A DNA stretch of 63,485 bases from Gammaproteobacteria bacterium (GTDB lineage: Bacteria > Pseudomonadota > Gammaproteobacteria > UBA4575). Where the stretch lies: the NCBI GenBank assembly GCA_026713925.1, contig JAPONM010000021.1:1-63485 (forward strand). Direction: 5' to 3'. Position numbers and translations under genes: made by a program. Below are positions 50,693 to 59,617 of this stretch, one piece after another. Every line of letters starts with the position of its first letter. The stretch's first letter is position 1. Below the pieces are notes generated by a model, which worked only from the letters and a program-made list of their open reading frames with translations, searched no databases and had not been told where the DNA came from.

Positions 50693-50698
50693 TATAAT
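50693..50698 (+). promoter_or_regulatory. -10 element of the tRNA-Pro promoter
   Basis: TATAAT 30 bp before the tRNA, followed by a GC-containing discriminator. No good -35 is found at 17 bp; a TTGACC lies too far upstream (50652). Confidence 0.5.
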
Positions 50699-50727
50699 CC
50701 TGCACGCAAGAGATACCTATCCGGTAC

Positions 50728-50804
50728 CGGGGCATAGCGCAGTCTGGTAGCGCATCTGCTTTGGGAGCAGAGGGTCGGGGGTTCGAATCCCTCTGCCCCG
50801 ACCA
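50728..50804 (+). tRNA. tRNA-Pro (anticodon TGG)
   Basis: 77 nt with acceptor stem CGGGGCA/TGCCCCG, anticodon loop TTTGGGA giving TGG, TpsiC loop GTTCGAATC and encoded CCA. Its 3' side borders the accessory sterol region. Confidence 0.96.
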
Positions 50805-51151
50805 GCGGATCCCGGTCCTTTCCGGGAACACAGGTAACTCGTTTGGGGCGAAGGGGTTGTCCCCGACGGGCTCCGCCCGGTTCTCATTGTGATCGAAGAG
50901 GCCTGTATCATGGTGCATGAAGCTGACAAGCCAGAAGGGGTGATCAACTTCTCGAATGCTGACGATCCGGCCTGCTTGGGGCGAATCTGGATGCTGGGCT
51001 TGAGATTGGATGTCGCGCCCGAATGTGCTTCCAGCTTCGGGGGCGATAGGCTGGAAGGTGCCAATAGTGTGCGTGGAACCCAGCGCGAAACATCGGTATC
51101 GGGCAGGACGAAATTCGTTGGCACAATCGCCAGAAACCCGGAAATATCCTG
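50805..51151. other. Gap between tRNA-Pro and the sterol cluster
   Basis: No supported gene. A small hairpin (CCCGG-CCGGG, 50812-50827) follows the tRNA and may act as a terminator. Open frames on both strands disagree; the leftward one runs antisense through the tRNA and gives the familiar IRTPDPLLPKQMRYQ artefact. Confidence 0.5.
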
Positions 51152-51886
51152 TCAGTACCCCAGAACACTGTAGTTGCCATTCACAACCAGGCAAAGGGAG
51201 ACGTACAACCCTAGTAACGCACTCAGCACCCAAACCGAATTGATTGCAAGGATATAGGTGTACATCTCGCGTCGGCTGATCCGGGTTTGCCGCTTGGCCA
51301 CAAAGAAACTGACCCAGTAGACTGACGTCACGTAGGTCCACTGCCAGAACAGCATGACCCCGAGAATGCCTGCAAAGAGAGCGGGCAGGAAGTCGAGCGT
51401 ATAAGCTGCGTACAGGATCAGTGTCGGAACCGGCGTTACAAAGCCGTTGGCAATATCTGCGTTGTAGCCGAACGTCCGGCGGTCTGCATAGGAGCCATCG
51501 TACTGGGAGTAGGTGGCCCAGGCATCGGCCCAGAGCGTCGGCGACAGTATTTGTGTCAATGGGACCTTTGTTACAAGGAATTCCAAGGATGGTTGCCGGC
51601 CGGTTTCACGCTGCCACTCACGCCAATATTCGGTGCGTATCTCTATATAGTCCCGTCGGAGGAACAGACATGCCTCCCAGTAGCAGATCAGCAAATTGAT
51701 CGAGAAGAACAGGCTCAAGAAGGAATGGATGACGTTCAGGTCCCCGTGAACGTAGTAGCGTGTACCGATGCCGAGAAGTGCAAGGATTGCGACGCTCAGC
51801 GCCATGAACAGTCCCACTGGTATCGTCAGGCTGGTCTGGTCTGCATCTTGTTCGGGAAGCTCTCGATCGGCGCGGTATTCGGGCAT
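51152..51886 (-). CDS. Emopamil-binding-protein-like sterol delta8-delta7 isomerase (putative)
   Basis: 244 residues, five predicted helices, the EXPERA/EBP plan. Remembered human and plant EBP align by spacing: Glu71 in helix 2 with EBP Glu80; WATYSQYDGSY (123-133) matches WKEYAKGDSRY at W, Y, D and Y; Asp144 lies 11 residues on, where EBP has Glu122; and YTYILAINSVWV (209-220) matches plant YAYFIGANGSWV, including the Asn and Trp of the sterol pocket. EBP His76 is not matched. EBP moves the sterol C-8 double bond to C-7 in the membrane. Location beside a sterol methyltransferase supports this. GAGGAT lies 9 nt before the ATG. A long loop between helices 2 and 3 is unusual. Otherwise it is an orphan membrane protein. 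Confidence 0.6.
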   Translation of the reverse strand: MPEYRADRELPEQDADQTSLTIPVGLFMALSVAILALLGIGTRYYVHGDLNVIHSFLSLFFSINLLICYWEACLFLRRDYIEIRTEYWREWQRETGRQPSLEFLVTKVPLTQILSPTLWADAWATYSQYDGSYADRRTFGYNADIANGFVTPVPTLILYAAYTLDFLPALFAGILGVMLFWQWTYVTSVYWVSFFVAKRQTRISRREMYTYILAINSVWVLSALLGLYVSLCLVVNGNYSVLGY

Positions 51887-52471
51887 GTATTTTGATCCTC
51901 ACGGATAGTTCTGTGTCGCGGGTCCCTATTGTACTGTCTGTCCCTTTGAAAAACCTCATCCGCTTGAAATGGGGGCTGGTTGTCCCAAATGGATTACAGG
52001 ACTTCTACCCGCAAATCTTGCCATCCACCAGGGCATGGTCGTTGCTTTGGTAGGGCCGGGTTTCGGTTTGCCCGATATGGAGCTTTTTCAGTATTCTGGC
52101 TGGCCGTCGGCAGATTTACTGCAAACCGCTGTCGGAATGGAAGCCGAAAATAACGAGCACGATCATGTTCCCATGATCCCGAAATCATCACCTTCGGGCT
52201 CACCCCTTGGAAAACTCCGGAGGTTGATTTTGGCACACTAGCCATGTAGCATCGATACGCTGAGCTGGGGCCAAAAGTCTGCAGAGATAGTGGGACATTC
52301 GGCCCAGGAAGGGAGCCCCCGAGACACATCCAGAGCAAGGGTGGTCAGCCTCGAGGTGCAACTGAACTAACTGGGTCACTGAAGTTTCTACTGGCGGGCC
52401 TACGGCGGCCCGTAACCGTTTCTCGCATTTCTGCTGATTTATTCCCGCAATATTCTACTCCTGGAGAAATC
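51887..52471. other. Divergent regulatory gap between the EBP-like gene and the SMT gene
   Basis: 585 bp with no convincing gene. Frames at 51969-52241 (+) and 51994-52338 (-) overlap each other and lack good ribosome-binding sites. It must hold both promoters. Near its right end GGCGGGCC-TACG-GCGGCCCG (52394-52412) is a hairpin. Confidence 0.45.
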
Positions 52472-53527
52472 GTGCGAACCTCTCAAAATGATCGATCGCC
52501 GCGTACTGTCACCAAACGATCGAGTTCTCGTTCCCTTGGGGGGCTCGCCCCGGATGAAATAAAATCCGTCGTCGATCAATACACCGGGCTCCACGATGTT
52601 GGCGCGGAGCACAGAAGAGAGCATTACCAGATACTCGTTAATCACTACTACGACCTGGTGACCGATTTCTACGAGTTCGGATGGGGTCGGTCCTTTCACT
52701 TTGCCCCCCGAAGACGAGGCGAGAGCTTCAAGGCGTCGCTGCTCAGGCACGAGCATTTTCTTGCTGACCGTCTGTCCCTGAAACCGGGGATGCAAGTACT
52801 CGATGTGGGGTGCGGAGTTGGGGGTGCGATGGTTACGCTGACCCGCTATTCCGGGGCTAGCTTTGTCGGTATCAACAATAACGCCTACCAGATTGAGCGC
52901 GCGAAAGAGCACACCCGGGATGTCCGGCCGTTGTGCCGCTTCATCGACGGCGACTACATGCAGATACCTGAAGGTGACGACTGCTACGATGGCGCCATCG
53001 CCATCGAGTCCATGCCCCACGCACCGGACAAAACAGCAGCGTTCAAGGAGATCTTCCGTGTCCTGCGTCCGGGGGCCTGTGTAGCAGGCTACGAGTGGTG
53101 TCTCACTGAACAGTTTGATCCGCACAACGCAGAGCATCTGCAGATCAAGAAAGTTATTGAGATTGGGAATGGGCTGCCGGATATCGCCACCACTTCGGAG
53201 GTTTGCACCGCATTTCGCATGGCCGGATTCGAACTCCTGGAAGCCCGCGACCTTGCCCCTGAATCGCATCCAAAAATGCCCTGGTACCGCGCCTTGCAGG
53301 GCCGCGATCTCAGCCTTACGAGTATTCCTCGCACACCGGTTGGGCGCGCCTTGACCAATCTGGTGTTAAAGGCTGGCGAGAGGCTGCAGATGTTTCCAAA
53401 AGGTACCACCATGGTCAGCACGTTGTTGAATAGGGCGGCGGACGCGCTGGTGGAAGGTGGCAAGTCCGGTGTTTTTACTCCAATGTTTTTCTTCTTGGCC
53501 CGTAAACCCCGGCGCTCGGGCGACTGA
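52472..53527 (+). CDS. Sterol C-24 methyltransferase (SMT/ERG6 type)
   Basis: 351 residues, GTG start with GGAG 6 nt upstream. All four SMT regions are present in order: region I YYDLVTDFYEFGWGRSFHF (59-77), region II LDVGCGVGG (110-118, SAM binding) with GINNNAYQ, region III AIAIESMPHAPD (175-186; eukaryotic copies read EATCHAP), region IV YEWCLTEQFDP (207-217), then EIGNGLPD and a C-terminal FTPMFFFLARKP. It transfers a methyl from SAM to C-24 of a delta24 sterol. Length matches yeast Erg6 without its N-terminal extension. It converges on the sterol operon and is divergent from the EBP-like gene. Bacterial SMTs have been reported only recently and mostly from uncultured lineages. Confidence 0.92.
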   Translation: MRTSQNDRSPRTVTKRSSSRSLGGLAPDEIKSVVDQYTGLHDVGAEHRREHYQILVNHYYDLVTDFYEFGWGRSFHFAPRRRGESFKASLLRHEHFLADRLSLKPGMQVLDVGCGVGGAMVTLTRYSGASFVGINNNAYQIERAKEHTRDVRPLCRFIDGDYMQIPEGDDCYDGAIAIESMPHAPDKTAAFKEIFRVLRPGACVAGYEWCLTEQFDPHNAEHLQIKKVIEIGNGLPDIATTSEVCTAFRMAGFELLEARDLAPESHPKMPWYRALQGRDLSLTSIPRTPVGRALTNLVLKAGERLQMFPKGTTMVSTLLNRAADALVEGGKSGVFTPMFFFLARKPRRSGD

Positions 53528-53712
53528 ATAAAGTACGTATTTGATCCCGAGACCCTCCACAGGACTGTCCATCCCTATCTTGATCTGCTGGAGAAAAGGT
53601 GGGAGTTACTCCTGGTCAGGACAGCATTGAACGCTATCCCAAAGAATACAAAGGTGCAGTAGACACCAGGGACACCATGCAACTCGTATAGGGCTTAGAA
53701 GAACACCCTGCT

Positions 53713-56700
53713 TCAGCCAGCCAGGGCGACAGCAGGGGTGGCAGGGGTCGTCAAATCCAGCCGGATCCGGCGCCGCTGCTCGTAGAGACCGAGCGCGTGC
53801 AGGGGAAAATACTGTCGATACAGGACGTAGTCCAACAGTGCCGTGCGGAAAAAGACCCCGGCCATGTCTTGTTTGGGCCATGACCCATCCGCATCCTGGG
53901 TGTTGAGCAAATACCGGGCGCCCCGCGAAATCGCGTTCCAACTCGAATCCCCCGCCTCGAGGAGCGCAATCAATGCCCACGCCGTTTGGATGACCTGACT
54001 TTCCTTGTGGTCAACGTATCGACCGGTCAAGCAGCCGCTGTGGTGCTCACCCCATCCCCCGTCCCTGTGCTGGCGGTCCAGCAGCCACCGGCAAGCCAAG
54101 TGCAGCGCCGGATCACCCGGTCGGGCTCCGGCGGCAAGCAAACCCCTGACCCCGAATAAAGTGCCGTAGATGAACTGAACGCCCCATACGCCGCGCCACG
54201 ATCCATCGCCTGCCTGGATCCGGCGAAGCCAGGCGCCAGCCTGTGAGATGGCGCGCATTACCGTCTGGTTCGTGATTTGCGGGAAGTGCTCCTTGCAAGC
54301 GGCAAGTGCCGCGAGGCAAGATGCGGTGCACTCGACGTAGGAATGTTCGGTCATCGAGTCGCCAAACATCTCGGCCGGATTAAGCCACTCGAGCCCCAAC
54401 ATGGAGCGTCGTGCCTCATAACTGCCAAAACCACCGTCACGGTTTTGACCACGCAACATGAAGCGAATCGCATCGGCGAGCGCTGTCGTGTCCGCGGCCT
54501 CGTGCTGGGCAGCGATAATCCCGAGCACCGCTTCTGCAGTGCAATCAGTCACCGGCCAGCCATGCCATCCCCCGGCAAAACACCAGCCGCCTTTGGGGTC
54601 GTTCCGATAAGCCTCGCGAAACCCGTCAAAGCTGGCGTCAATTTGTTGCCGGTACAGGAAGTCGGCTCCGGTTCGAAGAGCGCTTTGAACCCCGTCAAGC
54701 CCGGGTACCGCCGCCAGCGCCTGCAGGGAGAATCCGGTGTCCCACGAGGCGCTTTTCGCCCCGGTGACTCGCGTTCCATGCTCTTCGTCTTCCCAGATCC
54801 AGCCATCCAGTTGCGCGAGTGCCTGGCGACAGTCGGTGTCATCTGGGTCATTCAGCCACAAGGCAAGGATGTTTAGGAGACCGCTGACCGGAGAGATGCT
54901 CGTATGGCTGGTGGTTTGCAGTTCCCATTTGATGCGTCGGACTATCTCTTCCATACACCGGGTGCGCAGGCGTTTGCCGTGGAACCGTTCGAATAATCGC
55001 GCAAACCCATACCCAGCCCGGAGCCACAGACTGGGTCGTGCATAGAGGTCGCCGCCTCGCAAACGATTGCGGCCCGCGGAAAAATCGATGTTGGCAAACC
55101 CCTGGGGGAACAGCTCCTCCCGTAACGATGCGATCGAGGAGGTGACCGGTGCCTGGAACCGATGCGGATAAATCGCCGCCATCGCCATGTAGATGAGCCG
55201 GGTATGGCAGTACCAGTTCGAGGGATGTAACGCTATCCAACGCGGCAAGCTATACAGTTCCGGTAGAATGGCATTAACCCCGCGCCAGTCGTAGAGATTG
55301 AGGAGCGCCAGCCAGAACTTCCCCCAACTCGGGATACCAATAACCCCTTCAGCTTGCAGAAATCGCCGGGCCGGCTCGATTAACGGGTCTTCTCGCTCGA
55401 TCCCAAGTAGTCTCGCCGCCACGTACACCAGGGTGGTTACAAACAGGTGAGGAGGCGAGTGTTCGTGTAACCCCCATGAGCCTCCTTCCAGACGGGTCTG
55501 TTCAAAGGAGCGCAGCACACGTCGTCGCCGGCCGGATTCAAGTGGCTGCTCCATAATGTGGTGCAGCAGCACGTATTGCGCGGTGAGCATGGGACACCAA
55601 ACCATCTCACCTTCCCAAGCGCCATCCTCACCCTGGAGATTTAACAAGCGTGCAGTCGCGCTTCTCAATGCAGGGCCAGCATCGAGTGACACAACTTCCT
55701 TCGGGCGGGTGATCTTGGGGTCACCAACTCCTGATGACATGGAGGTCAGAAACGCGTGAGCCAACGTGTCTCGAGCTCGCTCATCTGTTTCTTTGCCCGT
55801 GTTTCTTATTTTCTGCTGCTCCTGAACGCCACGCACGAGCCACCTGAGACGAACAGCAAGTGCACGAACGATGTCGTAGACCCGGCGCCAAGCGAGTTGG
55901 TTGTAAGACCGCGGTATCTGCCTGGCAACTGCCCGAATTACCGCTATACTAAACTCGAAACTCAGACGGGTTACCGATGTTTCTTCACAGGCGAGTAAAC
56001 TTATGGTCCGGTTGTGGGCCTTGGAATTTGCCCGCCAACTCCGGTAGATCGCGTGCCTTAATGCCACTGACTCGACCCTATGATCAGCAAAGACCTCGTA
56101 GAGCCCCATGGCGAGGAACTCCGGAGCACGGGTTGCCAGGAAACGCTTAGTGGTAAAGTCGTGAAAATTCTCGCTCTCGGCCAGCATGAGCGCATCGCCG
56201 AAACCGAGGGTCATTCCCACTGCCGTCATGGGATGGTAATGCCCGGCTGCATCGCCAATAAGTACTCGATGTGGACTCCCATATGTGATTCGAGGCCTCA
56301 ACTCATTGGCTGCGATGTGGAATTTTCCCGCCTGCAACGCTTCAACAAACCCAGGCCTGAGTGTTTCCGGCAACAAGCCGGCATACGAGTCTGACAACAA
56401 ACCAACCCGGTCCCGGGGTATCCAGTGGTCCAATGGGACATCGACGATTACCCGGACACGATGTTCTCCCAGCTGGTACATGAGAATTGGACCCGGTCCA
56501 CCAAGCAACACATGCCCATAACCCTTCAGCGGTAAATTCACCCCTTTTACTATAACCCCCACCATCCGCGAGCAGGTCATCCGGCTTGTCGGCAAACCCA
56601 ACGACTTGCGCACGATTGAGGCCCGGCCGTCGGCGCCGACAGTCCGAGCGGCGGTCACGAATTTTTCGGCGCCGTTAAGGGCAAAAGTGACCCGCCCGTC

Positions 56701-57102
56701 TTCGACCGAGCGTACCCGCGCTGGGAGAAAAAAGTCGATATCCGGCTCGTTCTCGACAGCTTCATGCAGACGCGAGACGAGCATCGCATGCTCGCATGCT
56801 AAACCATGAGATCCGTCCGGATAAGGAAGCACCATTAACTCCGAGCCATCTTCCGGGAACACCACGAATCCTTTGCCCGTGGTGCTGTGAGGCTGCGTAT
56901 CGAACCCTATCCCGACATCGCGCAATATCCGCACGGCAGGCGGATGCAGCCATTCGCCAGCCAGCCGTCTGGAAGCTTTGGGGCTTGCTTCGAACAGAGC
57001 CACCCGGGCGCCTTTTCGCGCATGAGCGAGCGCACACACACTGCCTACCGGACCCGCGCCAACAATGGCTACGTCATAGTGCCGGGCCGTGGTGCCGTTC
57101 AT
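53713..57102 (-). CDS. Squalene monooxygenase-oxidosqualene cyclase fusion protein
   Basis: 1129 residues from the ATG at 57102, which overlaps the cyp51 stop (ATGA); the frame extends to 57282 inside cyp51. Residues 1-430: flavin monooxygenase with GAGPVG (15-20), RLAGEWLHPPAV, GADGRASIVRKSLG (155-169), and the GD motif IGDAAGHYHPMTAVGMTLGF (282-301), the SQLE pattern. After a linker (about 430-475), residues 477-1129: oxidosqualene cyclase with QW repeats, HPSNWYCHTRLIYM, the catalytic DCTAE (Asp853; squalene-hopene cyclases have DxDD) and LNPAEMFGDSMTEHSYVECTAS. One chain would thus epoxidise squalene and cyclise the product to a sterol. The pair is normally two genes. No stop or frameshift interrupts the frame. 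Last gene of the operon. Confidence 0.92.
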   Translation of the reverse strand: MNGTTARHYDVAIVGAGPVGSVCALAHARKGARVALFEASPKASRRLAGEWLHPPAVRILRDVGIGFDTQPHSTTGKGFVVFPEDGSELMVLPYPDGSHGLACEHAMLVSRLHEAVENEPDIDFFLPARVRSVEDGRVTFALNGAEKFVTAARTVGADGRASIVRKSLGLPTSRMTCSRMVGVIVKGVNLPLKGYGHVLLGGPGPILMYQLGEHRVRVIVDVPLDHWIPRDRVGLLSDSYAGLLPETLRPGFVEALQAGKFHIAANELRPRITYGSPHRVLIGDAAGHYHPMTAVGMTLGFGDALMLAESENFHDFTTKRFLATRAPEFLAMGLYEVFADHRVESVALRHAIYRSWRANSKAHNRTISLLACEETSVTRLSFEFSIAVIRAVARQIPRSYNQLAWRRVYDIVRALAVRLRWLVRGVQEQQKIRNTGKETDERARDTLAHAFLTSMSSGVGDPKITRPKEVVSLDAGPALRSATARLLNLQGEDGAWEGEMVWCPMLTAQYVLLHHIMEQPLESGRRRRVLRSFEQTRLEGGSWGLHEHSPPHLFVTTLVYVAARLLGIEREDPLIEPARRFLQAEGVIGIPSWGKFWLALLNLYDWRGVNAILPELYSLPRWIALHPSNWYCHTRLIYMAMAAIYPHRFQAPVTSSIASLREELFPQGFANIDFSAGRNRLRGGDLYARPSLWLRAGYGFARLFERFHGKRLRTRCMEEIVRRIKWELQTTSHTSISPVSGLLNILALWLNDPDDTDCRQALAQLDGWIWEDEEHGTRVTGAKSASWDTGFSLQALAAVPGLDGVQSALRTGADFLYRQQIDASFDGFREAYRNDPKGGWCFAGGWHGWPVTDCTAEAVLGIIAAQHEAADTTALADAIRFMLRGQNRDGGFGSYEARRSMLGLEWLNPAEMFGDSMTEHSYVECTASCLAALAACKEHFPQITNQTVMRAISQAGAWLRRIQAGDGSWRGVWGVQFIYGTLFGVRGLLAAGARPGDPALHLACRWLLDRQHRDGGWGEHHSGCLTGRYVDHKESQVIQTAWALIALLEAGDSSWNAISRGARYLLNTQDADGSWPKQDMAGVFFRTALLDYVLYRQYFPLHALGLYEQRRRIRLDLTTPATPAVALAG

Positions 57103-58508
57103 CGGAAAATGCTTGCTTGCGAGCGGCGGCTGTAGCGGAGCCTGCATGGTGTCTTGGGACCCGTCACCCAGCTGCCATAATTCGGGGCAGGAATCTCTGT
57201 ATCTAGATGAAAATCGAAGCGGTCGAGCAGCACGCTCCAGATCGCTTTCAGCTGCAGGACAGCAAAATGTTTCCCCATGCATCGATGTTTGCCGCCGCCA
57301 AAACCGATCAGGGTAAAGTGGTGTTGTTTGTCTTCGCTAGCGGGAGCGGCAAACCGATCCGGAGAAAACCGCTCCGGGTCGGAAAATATGTGCGGCAACC
57401 GGTGGGAAACCGCCGGCGACACAACCGCCAGGGTGCCGGCAGGCACGGTATAGCCCCCATAATGCAAGGGTTTGAGTACCTTGCGGATCAGCATGATCAG
57501 CGGCGGGTGCAGCCGCTCACACTCGCGTACGGCGTGTTCGAGCACCACCTGTCGTTTGAGGCTTTCAAGACTCATGGCTTCATCCTCGCGGTAAACGTCC
57601 TGCATTTCGTCTCTTACCCGCGCCAGGTACGAGGGTGCCCTCAGGAGCTCCAGAGCGGTCCAGGTTGCGAGCACCGCGCTTGTGTGTTGGCCTGCGAACA
57701 ACACCGTCAACAGGATCCCAGTAATCTCATCGTCGCTCAAAGCGCGTCCATCCGTGTATCGGGCCTGCATGAGTGTCTGCATGAAATCGTCGGGCCGGGC
57801 TCCGGAGAGCCGGCGTTCCGTCATGGTCAAGCTAAAGATCTCGGCCACTTGTTGCCGGGCCCGATCACGGATTCGATGCGCAGTGGTAGGAAGCCTGGGG
57901 AGAAAAAACCCCAGGGTGTTGATGCCATTTTGCAGGTTGTGATAAGCCTCGGCAAAACCCGCGTCCACTTGCTCCCGGACATCCTCTCCAATGAGGCAGT
58001 GGCTGGCGATATTGACTGTGAGCTCGTTCATCGCGTGCGGCAGATCGATTTCCCCGGCCTCACCGAGGGTGTCGGCAAACTGCCGCGTCTCCTCGAACAT
58101 GATGCGGGCAAACTTGCGCATCGCAGATTCGCGCAGCGCCGGATACAAAAACCCCAGTTGCTCGGCCATGAGTTCGGGGGAGATGTCGTAAGCCACGCCA
58201 CGTCCAAAGATGGGTACCGTGAACTGATAGACGGCTTTGGCGTTCAGTTGATCCTCGGGCGCCCGGAAGTAAAAGTCATGGGCTTCGGGTCCGGTGAAAA
58301 GAACAAAATCGCGGGGACCAAGCCGGAACCGTACGAGTTCGCCCTGTTCGCGCCATCCGCGGCTTAACATCGAGACCGGATCCTTTAGAAAATCCGGCAG
58401 ATGACCAATCAACGGCCACCCGCCCGCAAGCTCAGGAACGGCTTTTGCCGCCCGTTGCGAGGGCTGCGGCGAATGTGGGGTTGTCACACTGTGAGACCGT
58501 TGTGCCAC
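57099..58508 (-). CDS. cyp51: Sterol 14-alpha-demethylase, cytochrome P450 family 51
   Basis: 469 residues from a GTG at 58508 with AGGGG five bases upstream; an ATG at 58571 would overlap the preceding gene by 55 bp. CYP51 hallmarks: the B' signature AVYQFTVPIFGRGVAYD (93-108), I-helix FAGQHTSAV (271-279), ExxR in RECERLHPP, and the heme loop FGGGKHRCMGKHFA with Cys410. Removes the 14-alpha methyl of lanosterol-type sterols in three steps. It ends soon after the heme domain; it lacks the C-terminal ferredoxin fusion of Methylococcus CYP51, so it needs a separate electron donor. Its stop overlaps the start of the cyclase fusion. Confidence 0.94.
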   Translation of the reverse strand: MAQRSHSVTTPHSPQPSQRAAKAVPELAGGWPLIGHLPDFLKDPVSMLSRGWREQGELVRFRLGPRDFVLFTGPEAHDFYFRAPEDQLNAKAVYQFTVPIFGRGVAYDISPELMAEQLGFLYPALRESAMRKFARIMFEETRQFADTLGEAGEIDLPHAMNELTVNIASHCLIGEDVREQVDAGFAEAYHNLQNGINTLGFFLPRLPTTAHRIRDRARQQVAEIFSLTMTERRLSGARPDDFMQTLMQARYTDGRALSDDEITGILLTVLFAGQHTSAVLATWTALELLRAPSYLARVRDEMQDVYREDEAMSLESLKRQVVLEHAVRECERLHPPLIMLIRKVLKPLHYGGYTVPAGTLAVVSPAVSHRLPHIFSDPERFSPDRFAAPASEDKQHHFTLIGFGGGKHRCMGKHFAVLQLKAIWSVLLDRFDFHLDTEIPAPNYGSWVTGPKTPCRLRYSRRSQASIFR

Positions 58509-58516
58509 TTCTGCCC

Positions 58517-59617
58517 CTAATAGACAAACGGCAACATCGAATATCGCACCCGCTGCGTATAGCGTCCCCACAACTCGCCATACTTGGTTCGGCAGCGGTG
58601 ATCATCACGTCTTGAGCGATGCCACAACAGACCCGCCAACCACGCAGGTAACAGGTAGGGCACCCAGGATTCGAACCCCGTGGTAAGGGCGAACGCGAGG
58701 TAGATACAGATTTCGCCGGTATAGTTGAGATGTCGTCCAATGCCCCAAAATCCCGAAACCAGCAGGCGCCCGTCCAGGGACCGTGCAGGTTGCCCCCAAA
58801 TCGTGACGCCGGGGTCACGCTTGAAGCGGTGCTTTTGTTCGTTGGCGCCGCGGAAGAGCCAGAAGCCGAAGGCAAACAGCAGGATGATCGCAGCAGCGGC
58901 AATGAGAGACATCGGCCCCGAGGCGTGGACCAGCCACCAGCCCGCGAGGCAATAGAAAAAGGGCACCAACACGTAGTCTCCCCAAATCAACATCCATCCG
59001 AAGCGCTCGCTGACCATGTCCCAGGTGTGGGTCATTCCGTATTCAAACTGGAAGTAGTTGAGCACGTACAAGAAGGTGAAGATCTGATAGAGCGCCATTG
59101 CCAAGGTCAGCCCACCGTAGGTTTCATACTGCACTACGGCAAACGATGCGTTGAACAGCGCAAGGCCAATGAGGGAGGGGCGGTAGCTGAAAAGCTTCAA
59201 ATCCACCCCGAGCCAGGTCGGATTGAGTTCCACGCCAAAAAAGAAACCCTGTGAAATTCCCGGCGATGCATTCCGGGTCCGGACGGCTCGGTAATACAGC
59301 CATCCGGAAAGCGCGAATGCAAACACATTTGTTGCCACAAACAACGCGGCAAAGTGGGTATACAGCACGGAAAGAGAGAACCAGCCGAAGACCTGGGCGA
59401 GACCTGCCACAATCACGGTAACCAGGAACAAGGCGAGACCATTGAGCTTGTAGTCATGCAACTTTCCCTCATGGTCCGGTCCCGCTATCCGGCGTCCAGG
59501 CAGGAGCACAGATCCCAGAAACAAAGCGCCGAAAAACACCAGCATCATGACCGCCGCCTCAAGCAGGGTAGTGCCCGAGAGCGTGGACAACAAAAAGTGC
59601 AACTCAGACGCCGTCAT
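58517..59617 (-). CDS. ERG4/ERG24-family sterol reductase (C-14 reductase likely)
   Basis: 366 residues, eight or more membrane helices. Family motifs: LPGRRIAGP, FFFGVELNPTWLGVDLK, GDYVLVPFFYCLAGWWLV, FRGANEQKHRFKRDP and, near the end, LLVSGFWGIGRHLNYTGEI and HRSRRDDHRCRTKYGELWGRY, which bind NADPH. The family includes C-14, C-7 and C-24(28) reductases; directly behind CYP51 the delta14 reductase is most likely. Starts 14 bp inside sdmA's end and stops 8 bp before the cyp51 start. Confidence 0.9.
   Translation of the reverse strand: MTASELHFLLSTLSGTTLLEAAVMMLVFFGALFLGSVLLPGRRIAGPDHEGKLHDYKLNGLALFLVTVIVAGLAQVFGWFSLSVLYTHFAALFVATNVFAFALSGWLYYRAVRTRNASPGISQGFFFGVELNPTWLGVDLKLFSYRPSLIGLALFNASFAVVQYETYGGLTLAMALYQIFTFLYVLNYFQFEYGMTHTWDMVSERFGWMLIWGDYVLVPFFYCLAGWWLVHASGPMSLIAAAAIILLFAFGFWLFRGANEQKHRFKRDPGVTIWGQPARSLDGRLLVSGFWGIGRHLNYTGEICIYLAFALTTGFESWVPYLLPAWLAGLLWHRSRRDDHRCRTKYGELWGRYTQRVRYSMLPFVY

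Noticed and set aside
50717..51124. Leftward frame of 135 codons across tRNA-Pro
   Set aside because: It contains IRTPDPLLPKQMRYQ, the known antisense artefact of tRNA-Pro, and runs through the tRNA gene.
50889..51173. Rightward frame of 94 codons after tRNA-Pro
   Set aside because: No ribosome-binding site, overlaps the 3' end of the EBP-like gene, and the sequence does not resemble a folded protein.
51969..52338. Small genes in the EBP/SMT gap
   Set aside because: Opposing frames overlap each other and lack ribosome-binding sites; the space is needed for two promoters.
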